Positions 1 to 7,436 of a DNA stretch of 64,000 bases are shown in pieces (positions within the stretch are counted from its first letter, which is position 1; each line of letters opens with the position of its first letter). The translations under genes were made by a program, and so were the position numbers. The notes under the pieces were generated by a model. It saw only the letters and a list, made by a program, of their open reading frames with translations. It was not told the origin of the DNA and searched no databases. This stretch comes from Bacteroidales bacterium (GTDB taxonomy: Bacteria; Bacteroidota; Bacteroidia; Bacteroidales; UBA932): positions 51,896 through 115,895 of the forward strand of contig JAFZBQ010000002.1 in NCBI GenBank assembly GCA_017561665.1, written 5' to 3'.

Positions 1-109
1 CGACAGCGCCATTTACGTCACCCCCGACTTGATCGGGGGTCTCCAGCAGCCGCATCACCAGATTGGCCCCTATAAACCCGGCACTGCCGGTCACAAGAAT
101 CGATTTCAT
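1..109 (-). CDS. NAD-dependent sugar-nucleotide epimerase, N-terminus only (runs off the window)
   Basis: The ATG at 107-109 opens a frame that stays open to the window edge. The first residues form a beta strand followed by TGSAGFIG (residues 7-14), the NAD-binding GxxGxxG loop of the extended short-chain dehydrogenase family, as in UDP-glucuronate 4-epimerase and GalE. The frame then runs through a palindromic repeat (16-43) that adds the residues TPDQVGGDV right after the first helix, where the family normally continues directly. The gene lies one base downstream of the lipoprotein stop. Given ugd and a galacturonokinase-like kinase elsewhere in the window, a UDP-uronate epimerase is a reasonable guess, but only 36 residues are visible. 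Confidence 0.7.
   Translation of the reverse strand, partial: MKSILVTGSAGFIGANLVMRLLETPDQVGGDVNGAV
16..43. repeat. Dispersed palindromic repeat, inside an epimerase gene
   Basis: CGTCA followed by CCCCCGA, a short TTGA spacer, TCGGGGG and TCTC. It is one member of the palindrome family found at nine other places in the window. It is read through in frame as part of the epimerase. Confidence 0.85.
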
Positions 110-110
110 A

Positions 111-2375
111 TTAAAGAATCGCAGACTCGTACTGATAAACAAAGTCACCGTCGGAGATTGCAGTCTCAATTATGATGCAACCTTCTGGAGCAGAAAAGAT
201 GGTGGTCTGGCGATCGGTCTTGCAGATGACGCCGACGGGCAACGTGAAGGCATAGCCGTTCAAGTCGATATCGAATTCGCCGAATGTCAGGCCGAAGGTT
301 CCGCCCTGGAAAATCGGGGTGTTCCATGAGGACTCCTCTACCCACTCTACATCTTTAGTAAGTGTGACGTCCTCTATCAATTCTATGAATTCGCCGTCCT
401 CCATAATCGGATCGGGTCCCTCGAGAGGAGCATAGAAATCTATTATCTGGCCACTTGTTCCGGAGCCGGTGGACCAATAGTAGTATATTCGATTTTCCGG
501 ATAAATGTTTACCGCCTCACGGGGATCGCTCTCGGGCACCACATAATAATAATTATTATAAAAGACTACCTTATAGCCATCGGCAATCACTGTTTCTGAC
601 GGCAGACGACCTTTGAAAAAGTTATCTACTGTCGTATATGTACCACCGGTCACAAACTTGGACCCGCCTCGTCTGAGAACAAGAAAATCGTAGAATAATC
701 CCCCGGATACAGACAAACTTTGGAACTCCGTATCTGTATTGAGGACAAAGCCTCTGTTATAGAATACGCCATCGGTAATATTAATACAAATACAAGAAGC
801 ATCATACGTCCAATTCCCTGCTCCGGCGGAATACACAGCAAAGCGTGAGCCGGCCAGCATTCCGCCTGTAATGTTCAGTTCTGCCGCATTGGCATCTTCA
901 TCTGCATAATCCAAATACACAGAGATATAACCTTCAAGAATTGCCGTTCCTCCAATGTTGACAGTATTGGTTTTAGTAGTACTGTCCAAATACATTTCCA
1001 CCACACGTCCTGTGCTTATTTTGTTATCGAATTTTCCACCTGTGATATTCACTGTACCGCCTAAGGTATTTAATATCACATAACTGGTACTGAGGCCACT
1101 TGTCAGTTCTATATAGCCGCTTTCTACGTTCAAAACTCCATAATTGCAAATTACATCGCAGCTATATCTCTGGTAAGTCATAGTATCAGGATCTCTGGGA
1201 TCGACAATCAACTTACCTTGGCCGGCACCCTGACAGTACGTATCGGTAGCGTCTTTTATCGTTAGTGCACCGTAGTTCTCTATAAACATGCGGTAACCCG
1301 TAAATGGACCGATGTAGGAAATTTTATGGCCGTTCAATTCAAGTACGACGTTCTTGGTAGAGGAAATAGTGATTCCAGACCACTCTGTAGACGACCCTTC
1401 TACCAGTTTCACATCCTTGAGCACAGTGATGGTAGTAGGCGTGCCGTCGGTAGGAACAGCATCAACGGCGGCGGAAATGGTGTTATAATATGTACTGCCG
1501 ATTTTGGCGACAGCGTCTGCTGACGGGGCGGCGACGGTCGTGGTGATACGTCTGAAATTACCCGGTGTTGTGGCATCATCCTGTGCGATGACTGGACTCT
1601 GATATACATTATCTTCGGAGTCCTTGACACTGACTGTCACATTGCAGGCGACATAAGGAGCCAAAGCCATATAGGCATTCAGTTCTCCATCGGTGACCTC
1701 GACGTTGTCAAGCTCGAGTGTCATCGTGTCGGTCATAGTGCCAGGGGTAAATGTGCCCGTTGTCACATCCACAGTGCCATTCAGTGCAAAAACCGGGCTG
1801 TCGGCGGTAAGCGTCAGCTCTGTAATTGTCAAAGGGCTTGAACCAAGTGTCAAGGCAAACTTGACCCAGCGGGAAAAGTGGTGGTACTGAAGATGGGTCG
1901 AACCGTTCTCGCAAGTCCCGGAGGAATACAGATATGTGTACTCTGCAACGTGGTTTGCATCACCGTCGGCGGTCTGAACCTGACCACCGTATGAGATGGG
2001 GACCGCCCTCATCTTATCCTTAAAACTTGCAATCAAAGGGAACGAAGAATAATAGGTCATCCCCTCGGTAAGGTCAAAACCACCACCGTCGAATATAGCT
2101 CCACCGGTCGAATTCACCTCGAGGGCGGTATAGATGAGCAATGTGCCCATTTCCGACCAGATATTGATATTGTCACCAACCTCAAAAGAAAAGACAAGAT
2201 TAGACGGATTTATAGTCGCCTTTGTAGAAGGCGCATCGTCGCATACGAACGGATCTATAACGCCATACACGCCGGGCGCGCGCATAGACCCCTGATCATC
2301 AAACTTTTCTGACTTGACGCAGGAGACTGTCATAAACAATACGGCTGCAAAAGCCCATCTCAAAAAATGCTTCAT
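111..2375 (-). CDS. Large surface lipoprotein, fimbrillin-like N-terminus and beta-helix C-terminus
   Basis: 754 residues starting at ATG 2373-2375. A longer upstream frame is rejected because it lacks a signal peptide and overlaps the neighbouring gene. Residues 1-19 form a lipoprotein signal (basic start, hydrophobic core, TVSC lipobox with Cys19). Residues of about 40-290 resemble the N-terminal half of Bacteroidetes fimbrillin/Mfa-like lipoproteins, including a STKA motif shortly after the signal. From about residue 310 on, repeated short strands with N-G-G turns (for example LNITGG, VNITGG, LSVSGG) suggest a right-handed beta-helix of pectate-lyase type. It is probably exported to the outer membrane surface, perhaps as an adhesin or carbohydrate-binding protein. 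It sits between sugar genes but has its own possible promoter and follows a terminator, so it may be expressed separately. Ligand unknown. Confidence 0.8.
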   Translation of the reverse strand: MKHFLRWAFAAVLFMTVSCVKSEKFDDQGSMRAPGVYGVIDPFVCDDAPSTKATINPSNLVFSFEVGDNINIWSEMGTLLIYTALEVNSTGGAIFDGGGFDLTEGMTYYSSFPLIASFKDKMRAVPISYGGQVQTADGDANHVAEYTYLYSSGTCENGSTHLQYHHFSRWVKFALTLGSSPLTITELTLTADSPVFALNGTVDVTTGTFTPGTMTDTMTLELDNVEVTDGELNAYMALAPYVACNVTVSVKDSEDNVYQSPVIAQDDATTPGNFRRITTTVAAPSADAVAKIGSTYYNTISAAVDAVPTDGTPTTITVLKDVKLVEGSSTEWSGITISSTKNVVLELNGHKISYIGPFTGYRMFIENYGALTIKDATDTYCQGAGQGKLIVDPRDPDTMTYQRYSCDVICNYGVLNVESGYIELTSGLSTSYVILNTLGGTVNITGGKFDNKISTGRVVEMYLDSTTKTNTVNIGGTAILEGYISVYLDYADEDANAAELNITGGMLAGSRFAVYSAGAGNWTYDASCICINITDGVFYNRGFVLNTDTEFQSLSVSGGLFYDFLVLRRGGSKFVTGGTYTTVDNFFKGRLPSETVIADGYKVVFYNNYYYVVPESDPREAVNIYPENRIYYYWSTGSGTSGQIIDFYAPLEGPDPIMEDGEFIELIEDVTLTKDVEWVEESSWNTPIFQGGTFGLTFGEFDIDLNGYAFTLPVGVICKTDRQTTIFSAPEGCIIIETAISDGDFVYQYESAIL

Positions 2376-2401
2376 ACGGCGGGATTTTATATAGTTTGTA
2401 T

Positions 2402-2409
2402 CAAATATA
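2402..2409 (-). promoter_or_regulatory. Possible -7 promoter box for the lipoprotein gene
   Basis: On the minus strand the sequence is TATATTTG, a match to the Bacteroidetes -7 consensus TAnnTTTG. It lies 26 bases before the lipoprotein ATG and just after the terminator of the preceding gene. No clear -33 TTTG box is visible at the right spacing, so this is tentative. Confidence 0.4.
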
Positions 2410-2410
2410 C

Positions 2411-2436
2411 AAAAAAATGGGATGCTATCCCATTTT
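2411..2436 (-). terminator. Rho-independent terminator after the sugar nucleotidyltransferase
   Basis: Perfect inverted repeat AAAATGGGAT / ATCCCATTTT with a 3-base loop (2414-2436). On the minus strand it is followed by an uninterrupted run of T. The hairpin overlaps the TAG stop of the gene at 2425. It would end the transcript that comes down from the galacturonokinase-like gene. Confidence 0.75.
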
Positions 2437-3162
2437 CTTTTCAAACACCTTCTGGACCGCGCGGTAACTTTCCAGATTGCCGATATCGTACCTCGGGCCG
2501 GGTATTTGCCAGGCGTGGATCGGTGTCCGGCTGCACAGCCAGGCAACAAGGCTGCCCGGAGCGTCCACGCCGCAACCGGAGGCGATGGCCTCGGGCAGTC
2601 GTCGCAGATCGTCGCGATTGTAAATATAGAACGGCGGGCAGCACCAATGGCTGCGTGGCACGGCCGGCTTTTCTTCCATAGAAACGACCCTGTCGGACTC
2701 ATCCACCTCCAAAATGCCGCGCGAATGCAGCCGCGCCTCGTCCGGCTCGTAAAAACGCATAACGCAGGAGGTTCCCTTCTGTTTCCAATAATCGATAAAA
2801 CGTCCGAGGCTGAAAGAGAGCAGGTTATCGCCCGCCATTATCAGCAGGTCGCTGTCGATGGAGCACTGCTCCACCGCAAACTGGATGTCGCGCACCGCGC
2901 CCAGCCGGGTGTCGTTAGTAGAAGTTTGGTCGTCCACAACGCGAATCTTCTCGCACCTGCCGCCGGCCCACTTCTCAAAAATTTGCGCAAACTTGTGGTT
3001 TGACACAACTATGTATTCATCCACGTCGGCCGAATCTTCCAAATCCTCTATCAACCAGTCAAGTATGGCCTTGCCGCCGACATCCAGCAGCGGCTTGGGA
3101 AAATTCTCCGTAAGCGGATAAAGACGGGTCGCATAACCCGCGGCGAGTATCAGACATTTCAT
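2425..3162 (-). CDS. Sugar-1-phosphate nucleotidyltransferase (RmlA/GlmU-N type)
   Basis: 245 residues from ATG 3160-3162. A TTG two codons upstream overlaps the stop of the preceding gene and is less likely. The N-terminus carries the nucleotidyltransferase signature: LILAAGYATRLYPLT at about residues 4-18, followed by FPKPLL with its conserved lysine. Asp residues in LLIMAGDNL (about 105-113) match the metal-binding GD. The protein would couple a sugar 1-phosphate to a nucleotide. It is directly downstream of a galacturonokinase-like GHMP kinase, 6 bases apart, so the pair probably activates one sugar in two steps (kinase, then nucleotidylation). Substrate is inferred from that context only. 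A strong terminator follows. Confidence 0.85.
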   Translation of the reverse strand: MKCLILAAGYATRLYPLTENFPKPLLDVGGKAILDWLIEDLEDSADVDEYIVVSNHKFAQIFEKWAGGRCEKIRVVDDQTSTNDTRLGAVRDIQFAVEQCSIDSDLLIMAGDNLLSFSLGRFIDYWKQKGTSCVMRFYEPDEARLHSRGILEVDESDRVVSMEEKPAVPRSHWCCPPFYIYNRDDLRRLPEAIASGCGVDAPGSLVAWLCSRTPIHAWQIPGPRYDIGNLESYRAVQKVFEKKMG

Positions 3163-3168
3163 AGGCAA

Positions 3169-4341
3169 TTATAAAGTCACGCCGTCGGCGCTTTCGCAGA
3201 TAAAAACATCATATTTACCCTTCATCTCCGGGAAGGATTTGAGGTATTCGTTTGTTACATTGCGTTTTATCGACTCTTCAAAAGCGGGATCGATAAGGGC
3301 CATGCAACAACCTTTGAAGCCGGCGCCGCTGAACCGGCCGCCATAAATGCCTTCCGTACGGGTCATAATCTCGTAAAGACGGATCTGCTCCGGAGCGCCC
3401 GATTCCCAATTGTGGATGCTGCTCCAGCCCGACTCGAACGACAGTCGGCCAAATTCCTCTATATCGCCGCGGCGCCAGGCCTCCGCCCCCTTCTCTACGC
3501 GTTCGAATTCTGTGTACCAGTGCTCGCAGCGGCGGGCCCACTGGACAGGAATCTGACCTTTGTAACGCTCGTACACTTCGCGAGGCACGTTGCGGGCCAT
3601 TGTTTCGGAGAACTTGCCGTATTCGAGGCCGGCAACCGCCTGTAGCGCATAAACCCCGGCGCGGAGCTCGTCTACACGCATATTGAATTTGGACCCGACC
3701 AGGCTGTGCTCCAGCCCGGAATAGAAGATTGCTATCTTGTATGGCTTCATCGCCGGGTTCTGCGGAATCAGCTGGTAAGAGCCGTCTTTGGTATCCAGAT
3801 AAAGCAGATGGTTCTTGCGGCTGAGCACCTCGCAACTCTGGTCCAGCTTGCCCACGCTGACCCCGACATAATTCAACTCTGCATCGTACGCTATGTCAAT
3901 GAGTTGCTGCTGATTAAGCTGGATGCCGTTGACGCGGCAGAGGGCATTCAGAAACGATATTATTACCGCCGCAGAAGACGACAGGCCGCCGATTGGCAGT
4001 GAACCCTCAATCACTCCGCAAATGCCCACTTGCAGGCGGCATTGCTTTGACAAGGCCCAGGTGGCGCCGCGAAGGTAATCGGCCCAGTCGCCCTGCTTGA
4101 TAGAAGGGACGGAGCCGATGTGCCACTGCGCACGTTTGGGAAACTGGAGCGAAGACATCTCCACCACTCCGTTTTGTTTGGGCGAATACGCGATGTGAAT
4201 CCCTTTATCAATGGCCAGTCCGGTAATTTTGCCCAGATTGTGGTCGGAATGCGCACCGATAGGGCAAATCCGGTACGGGCAAAAAGAAACCGCCTCGGGG
4301 GCGCGTTGGTAAATCCTGCTAAACTGTTCTTCGCAATTCAT
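3169..4341 (-). CDS. GHMP-family sugar kinase, galacturonokinase/galactokinase-like
   Basis: 390 residues. All three GHMP kinase motifs are present: substrate signature RICPIGAHSDHNLG (24-37), ATP loop PIGGLSSSAA (116-125) and motif III GGRFSGAGFKGC (334-345). The first signature differs from galactokinase (GRVNLIGEHTDY) and looks more like plant galacturonokinase (RICPxGAHxDHQxG), which makes galacturonic acid 1-phosphate. It overlaps the VanZ-like gene upstream by four bases and precedes the nucleotidyltransferase. Together with that gene it may feed a UDP-uronic acid or related donor into the polysaccharide. Other possibilities are a glucuronokinase or an arabinokinase. Cytoplasmic. Confidence 0.75.
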   Translation of the reverse strand: MNCEEQFSRIYQRAPEAVSFCPYRICPIGAHSDHNLGKITGLAIDKGIHIAYSPKQNGVVEMSSLQFPKRAQWHIGSVPSIKQGDWADYLRGATWALSKQCRLQVGICGVIEGSLPIGGLSSSAAVIISFLNALCRVNGIQLNQQQLIDIAYDAELNYVGVSVGKLDQSCEVLSRKNHLLYLDTKDGSYQLIPQNPAMKPYKIAIFYSGLEHSLVGSKFNMRVDELRAGVYALQAVAGLEYGKFSETMARNVPREVYERYKGQIPVQWARRCEHWYTEFERVEKGAEAWRRGDIEEFGRLSFESGWSSIHNWESGAPEQIRLYEIMTRTEGIYGGRFSGAGFKGCCMALIDPAFEESIKRNVTNEYLKSFPEMKGKYDVFICESADGVTL

Positions 4342-4907
4342 TGTTGTTGGCTTTTCTTACACAAAGATAACAAAATCCGCCACAGCTGCGCCAGACCTGC
4401 GCCGAGGAATCCGCCCAGGACGTTCATCACCAAATCCGTCATCTCAAAAAAGCCGACATTGAACACCAGCTGGAGGCATTCGATAAACATCGACAGCGCC
4501 AACGAGGCCAGCGTGGCATAACCTATTTTGCGCCAGGCACCAAGCGGCCGGGACTCGGTCAGATATTCGGTGAAAAAGAAGCCGTACGGCACAAACAGGA
4601 TGATATTGTACAGCGTCTCGTAGCCAAGTTTGTCACAGCGCAAGATGCGTAGAAGATCCAACTTAAAGTCGACGCCGAGATTGAATTCCACCAATCCGCA
4701 ATAGCGCACCACAACCGCCATCTCAAGGAAAAGAAAAGACACAAACACAGTGATACCCAAGGCGATAGCGCCATACACCGAGGTCTTCTTCCGTATAAGG
4801 GGCAGCGCCGCCACCGCCAGCGACAGAAGCCCGATAGAGAGCCAATGCAACCGCGGCACCGGCGCAAGCGTTTCTATGGCAAAGTGGTATATAGATGAAA
4901 ACGTCAT
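4338..4907 (-). CDS. VanZ-like membrane protein
   Basis: 189 residues with about five hydrophobic segments. The pattern YNIILFVPYGFFFTEY, then a helix ending SMFIECLQLVF, then DLVMNVLGGFLGAGL is typical of the VanZ-like family. This is one of three VanZ-like proteins in the window (also 8418 and 18030), each at the end of a block of sugar genes. VanZ gives low-level teicoplanin resistance in Enterococcus by an unknown mechanism. In polysaccharide clusters of Bacteroidetes its role is unknown. It is coupled to the kinase downstream by an ATGA overlap. Confidence 0.8.
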   Translation of the reverse strand: MTFSSIYHFAIETLAPVPRLHWLSIGLLSLAVAALPLIRKKTSVYGAIALGITVFVSFLFLEMAVVVRYCGLVEFNLGVDFKLDLLRILRCDKLGYETLYNIILFVPYGFFFTEYLTESRPLGAWRKIGYATLASLALSMFIECLQLVFNVGFFEMTDLVMNVLGGFLGAGLAQLWRILLSLCKKSQQQ

Positions 4908-4916
4908 AACGGACTG

Positions 4917-5219
4917 CTATTTGATAAACGGCCAGACGAGCTTGCCGAGGATGGCGTAGCCGATGCGGAAGATCCGGCTCTGGGGCCAGTTCAGGTCGGT
5001 GTGCGAGGTGCGGCTGCGCAGGAAGCCCAGCGCGTGCAGCGCATTGTGCACCGCCCACTCCATCTTGAGCGACTTGAGGGAGCGGTTCCACACCTTACTT
5101 TCAGGATGCTCCTCGCGCATCTGCGTCAACTCCCGCTCAAAGTCCTCCTTGGGAACTGTGAACGAAGACTCAAGGTGGATGTTGTCCGGAGAAACGCTGT
5201 ATTTGAAGGCGGGATTCAT
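4917..5219 (-). CDS. Small conserved protein of unknown function
   Basis: 100 residues, soluble N-terminal part with charged helices (about 20-60) and a hydrophobic C-terminal stretch from about residue 80 (IGYAILGKLVWPFI) that could touch the membrane. I do not recognise a family. It lies nine bases upstream of the VanZ-like gene in the same direction, and its codon use fits its GC-richer neighbours, so it is probably a real gene of the same transcript. Confidence 0.55.
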   Translation of the reverse strand: MNPAFKYSVSPDNIHLESSFTVPKEDFERELTQMREEHPESKVWNRSLKSLKMEWAVHNALHALGFLRSRTSHTDLNWPQSRIFRIGYAILGKLVWPFIK

Positions 5220-5274
5220 CGGGAGGACTTGTCGATACGGGTTGAATCGCAGGTGGGCTGCATAGCAAGCATGT

Positions 5275-5673
5275 TCATCGCAGTATATCCTCCGGGGCGA
5301 GGGGTTCGTACGGGCCGTCCTTGCACTCCAGCAACACCGTGCCGGATTCCAGCGACTCCAGGGAATGCCACTGGCCGGCGGGGATATTCAGCAAGGCACA
5401 GTCGCCGCCGGGCATCAAGTCGATGGTCTCGATGACCTCCCTGCTATCGTTATAGAAGATTTCGCGGAAGTGGCCGCGCAGGCACACCACCGTCTCGCTG
5501 GAGGCGCTGTGCCGGTGAATCGGCATATCCGTCCCCGGCTCAATCGCGTTCAGCATCCGCTGCGAGCCGTCCGCGTCGGAATTCCGCAGATCCAAGTTCA
5601 TCCGCAGCCTCGGCGACTCCTTCGCCGCCGCCGTCAGCGAGTCAAGTATTTGTTGGTCGATGGTCATAGTCAA
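5275..5673 (-). CDS. wbuC: WbuC-type cupin metalloprotein
   Basis: 132 residues with a single cupin fold. The first cupin motif is visible as MPIHRHSASSETVVCLRG (about 50-67; two His and a Glu as metal ligands), the second as NIPAGQWHSLESL (about 97-109). WbuC proteins occur beside fnl/wbuB genes in O-antigen clusters. Here wbuB-like and fnlABC genes are also present but separated by tens of kilobases. The biochemical role of WbuC is not established. Start could be either of two ATGs, six bases apart. Confidence 0.8.
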   Translation of the reverse strand: MTMTIDQQILDSLTAAAKESPRLRMNLDLRNSDADGSQRMLNAIEPGTDMPIHRHSASSETVVCLRGHFREIFYNDSREVIETIDLMPGGDCALLNIPAGQWHSLESLESGTVLLECKDGPYEPLAPEDILR

Positions 5674-5681
5674 GATCGGTA

Positions 5682-6872
5682 TTACATCTCAATCAGTCGT
5701 CCTAAATTCCAGCTCAGGAACTCCTCAACAGGGACACCGCCTGACCCAACCACAAAAGAGTATTGCGGATTAAACCGTCTTGTAAACTCTCCAAGGCCTT
5801 CATTCGTAGTGCGGCGCCCGCTCTTAACCTCTATCGCGATTTGTTTATCATTCGTATCAATTACAAAATCCACCTCATTGTCACGATCCCGCCAATAGTA
5901 CAGCTTATAGTCATATTCGTCGGCCATATTCAACAAATAAGCGCCCACTGCACTTTCTACCCAGCGGCCCCACTCCTTTGGCGCGGTAAAAGCCTTATTG
6001 AAACTCAAACCTTTCTGCACGGATAAAAGAGCTGTATTATATACCATCATCTTTGGCACAGAGTTATACCTTCTTGCTTTATCTGCGGCATATTTCTGCA
6101 AGCCACACAACAGGCGAGACTCATCTAATGTATTCAAGTACCCGGCCAGCGTTGTTACATTACCTGCGTCCTGCAGTTGGCCAAGCAATTTGTTCAACGA
6201 TACCTCCTCTCCAGAATAGGAACACCCCAGCTCAAAGAGCTGCTTCATCAATATCGGCTTATACACAGTTTTAGTCTGAAGCACATCCCGCTCTATGGCC
6301 GGTGAAACTATACTGTCCTTAATATATCTGCGCCATCTACGTTCATCGTTCACATACTCGGCTCCGCCCGGGTATCCTCCGAAAAAGATATAATGATCGA
6401 TATCCATATCAAACGCTTTGTTCATCTCCTCAAAGCTCCAGTGTGGCATACGAATCAATTCAAAGCGACCCGCTAAAGATTCTGTCAACCCATCTTTTAA
6501 CAAAAGGCGCGAGGACCCCAAGATAACCACCTTTATACCCAAATCATTAAAGGTATCTGCGTCCCACTCTTTTTTCACCGCTTCACTCCAGTTATCAACT
6601 TTATGGACCTCATCAATCACAAGCAGATACTCCGATGCGCCTTCAGACTTCTTCCGTGCACGGGCTGTTGCCCATACCTCTCTTATCCAATCCATATCAC
6701 TCGATGCGATATCATCTGCGCTCACAAACATCCCGGGCAATTTGACTTCCTGAAATACCTGCTTTACCAGAGTTGACTTACCAACTTGTCTAGGACCTGA
6801 TATCACTTGAATCTTGCCTCGCGGTTCCTCAATCCTCTTTTTAAGTTCTTCAAATTGTGATCGATAATACAT
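5682..6872 (-). CDS. AAA ATPase with C-terminal DUF4143 (PD-(D/E)XK-like) domain
   Basis: 396 residues from ATG 6870-6872; an upstream TTG adds eight residues but falls on the -7 promoter box. Walker A GPRQVGKST (26-34) and Walker B LLVIDEVH (83-90) define an AAA_14-type ATPase domain. The C-terminal DUF4143 domain ends with VDFVI...IAIEVKSG (D335, E348, K350), the spacing of a PD-(D/E)XK nuclease core. The gene is AT-richer than wbuC and the VanZ gene around it, and it has its own promoter and a five-unit 22-bp repeat array upstream. This suggests an inserted, self-controlled cassette. Function of the family is unknown; a role in defence or mobile-element biology is only a guess. Confidence 0.85.
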   Translation of the reverse strand: MYYRSQFEELKKRIEEPRGKIQVISGPRQVGKSTLVKQVFQEVKLPGMFVSADDIASSDMDWIREVWATARARKKSEGASEYLLVIDEVHKVDNWSEAVKKEWDADTFNDLGIKVVILGSSRLLLKDGLTESLAGRFELIRMPHWSFEEMNKAFDMDIDHYIFFGGYPGGAEYVNDERRWRRYIKDSIVSPAIERDVLQTKTVYKPILMKQLFELGCSYSGEEVSLNKLLGQLQDAGNVTTLAGYLNTLDESRLLCGLQKYAADKARRYNSVPKMMVYNTALLSVQKGLSFNKAFTAPKEWGRWVESAVGAYLLNMADEYDYKLYYWRDRDNEVDFVIDTNDKQIAIEVKSGRRTTNEGLGEFTRRFNPQYSFVVGSGGVPVEEFLSWNLGRLIEM

Positions 6873-6893
6873 AGCACTCTGATTACCTGGATG

Positions 6894-6901
6894 CAAAGGT
6901 A
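6894..6901 (-). promoter_or_regulatory. -7 promoter box for the DUF4143 ATPase
   Basis: Minus-strand TACCTTTG matches the Bacteroidetes -7 consensus TAnnTTTG exactly. The ATG lies 21 bases downstream. The -33 region falls inside the first unit of the 22-bp repeat array, so a protein bound to the array would cover the promoter. Confidence 0.65.
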
Positions 6902-7010
6902 TACAAAATTCTCAATTTAACCATACAAAATTCTCAATTCTTCCTAAATTTTTACTCAATTTGCTCCGACATTTTACTCAATTCTACCATAAATAATCTC
7001 AATATGGGGT
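6901..7010. repeat. Array of five 22-bp direct repeats upstream of the DUF4143 ATPase
   Basis: Units start at 6901, 6923, 6945, 6967 and 6989. The shared core is CTCAAT (minus strand ATTGAG), found at 6911, 6933, 6955, 6977 and 6998, that is, at spacings of 22, 22, 22 and 21. The two units nearest the gene share the 16 bases ATACAAAATTCTCAAT. The others keep the core with A/T-rich flanks. The period equals about two turns of DNA helix. The array runs from the promoter box to the terminator of the next unit and looks like an operator or a protein-binding iteron set. Confidence 0.8.
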
Positions 7011-7052
7011 CATTAAAAATAATCCTGGCCGGTACCTGTTGAGGTACCGGCC
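7011..7052 (-). terminator. Rho-independent terminator after the STAS-like gene
   Basis: Perfect 10-bp inverted repeat GGCCGGTACC / GGTACCGGCC with a 6-base loop (7027-7052), followed on the minus strand by AGGATTATTTTTAATG. It lies 27 bases past the stop of the gene at 7079 and closes the two-gene HATPase/STAS unit. Confidence 0.8.
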
Positions 7053-7078
7053 CGAATAGTATAGTAAAATAGCAATGT

Positions 7079-7435
7079 CTAAATACTTGAAGTACTCAAG
7101 TATTTGATAAGTTCGTCAGTCGTTCTAAACGATACCTCTGGTATGTGTGACGGAACGGTTTTAACACGCGTCTGTGTGTGGCTCACCGATTCCAACATTC
7201 TATTTATATCTTCAGGCACATTGTCAATCTTAACCTTAAAAGGCAACACCCCAACGTTTTTAATAAAGACGTTATAAAACTCGTCAATAAAACTTCTCGT
7301 AGCAAACTTGACATTGCTAAAGTCAAGTACGACGTCATTCTCCTGGCTATTCTCGATAAACAACCGGAGGTCATTCACCCTCAATCTTGACTTAAGGTCG
7401 GGGGATAGAATCTGCGTAATATCTATTGTTCTCAT
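7079..7435 (-). CDS. STAS-like protein (DUF4325 type)
   Basis: 118 residues from ATG 7433-7435, one base after the stop of the HATPase gene; a longer frame reads back into that gene and is rejected. The sequence VVLDFSNVKFATRSFIDEF (about 33-51) is the typical core of DUF4325, a STAS-like domain: a strand ending in DFS, then a Ser/Thr-rich helix start. STAS domains bind or regulate partners, often as anti-anti-sigma-type switches controlled by a kinase. Its tight coupling to an ATP-binding protein that itself carries a STAS-like half suggests the two act together. Confidence 0.75.
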   Translation of the reverse strand: MRTIDITQILSPDLKSRLRVNDLRLFIENSQENDVVLDFSNVKFATRSFIDEFYNVFIKNVGVLPFKVKIDNVPEDINRMLESVSHTQTRVKTVPSHIPEVSFRTTDELIKYLSTSSI

Positions 7436-7436
7436 T

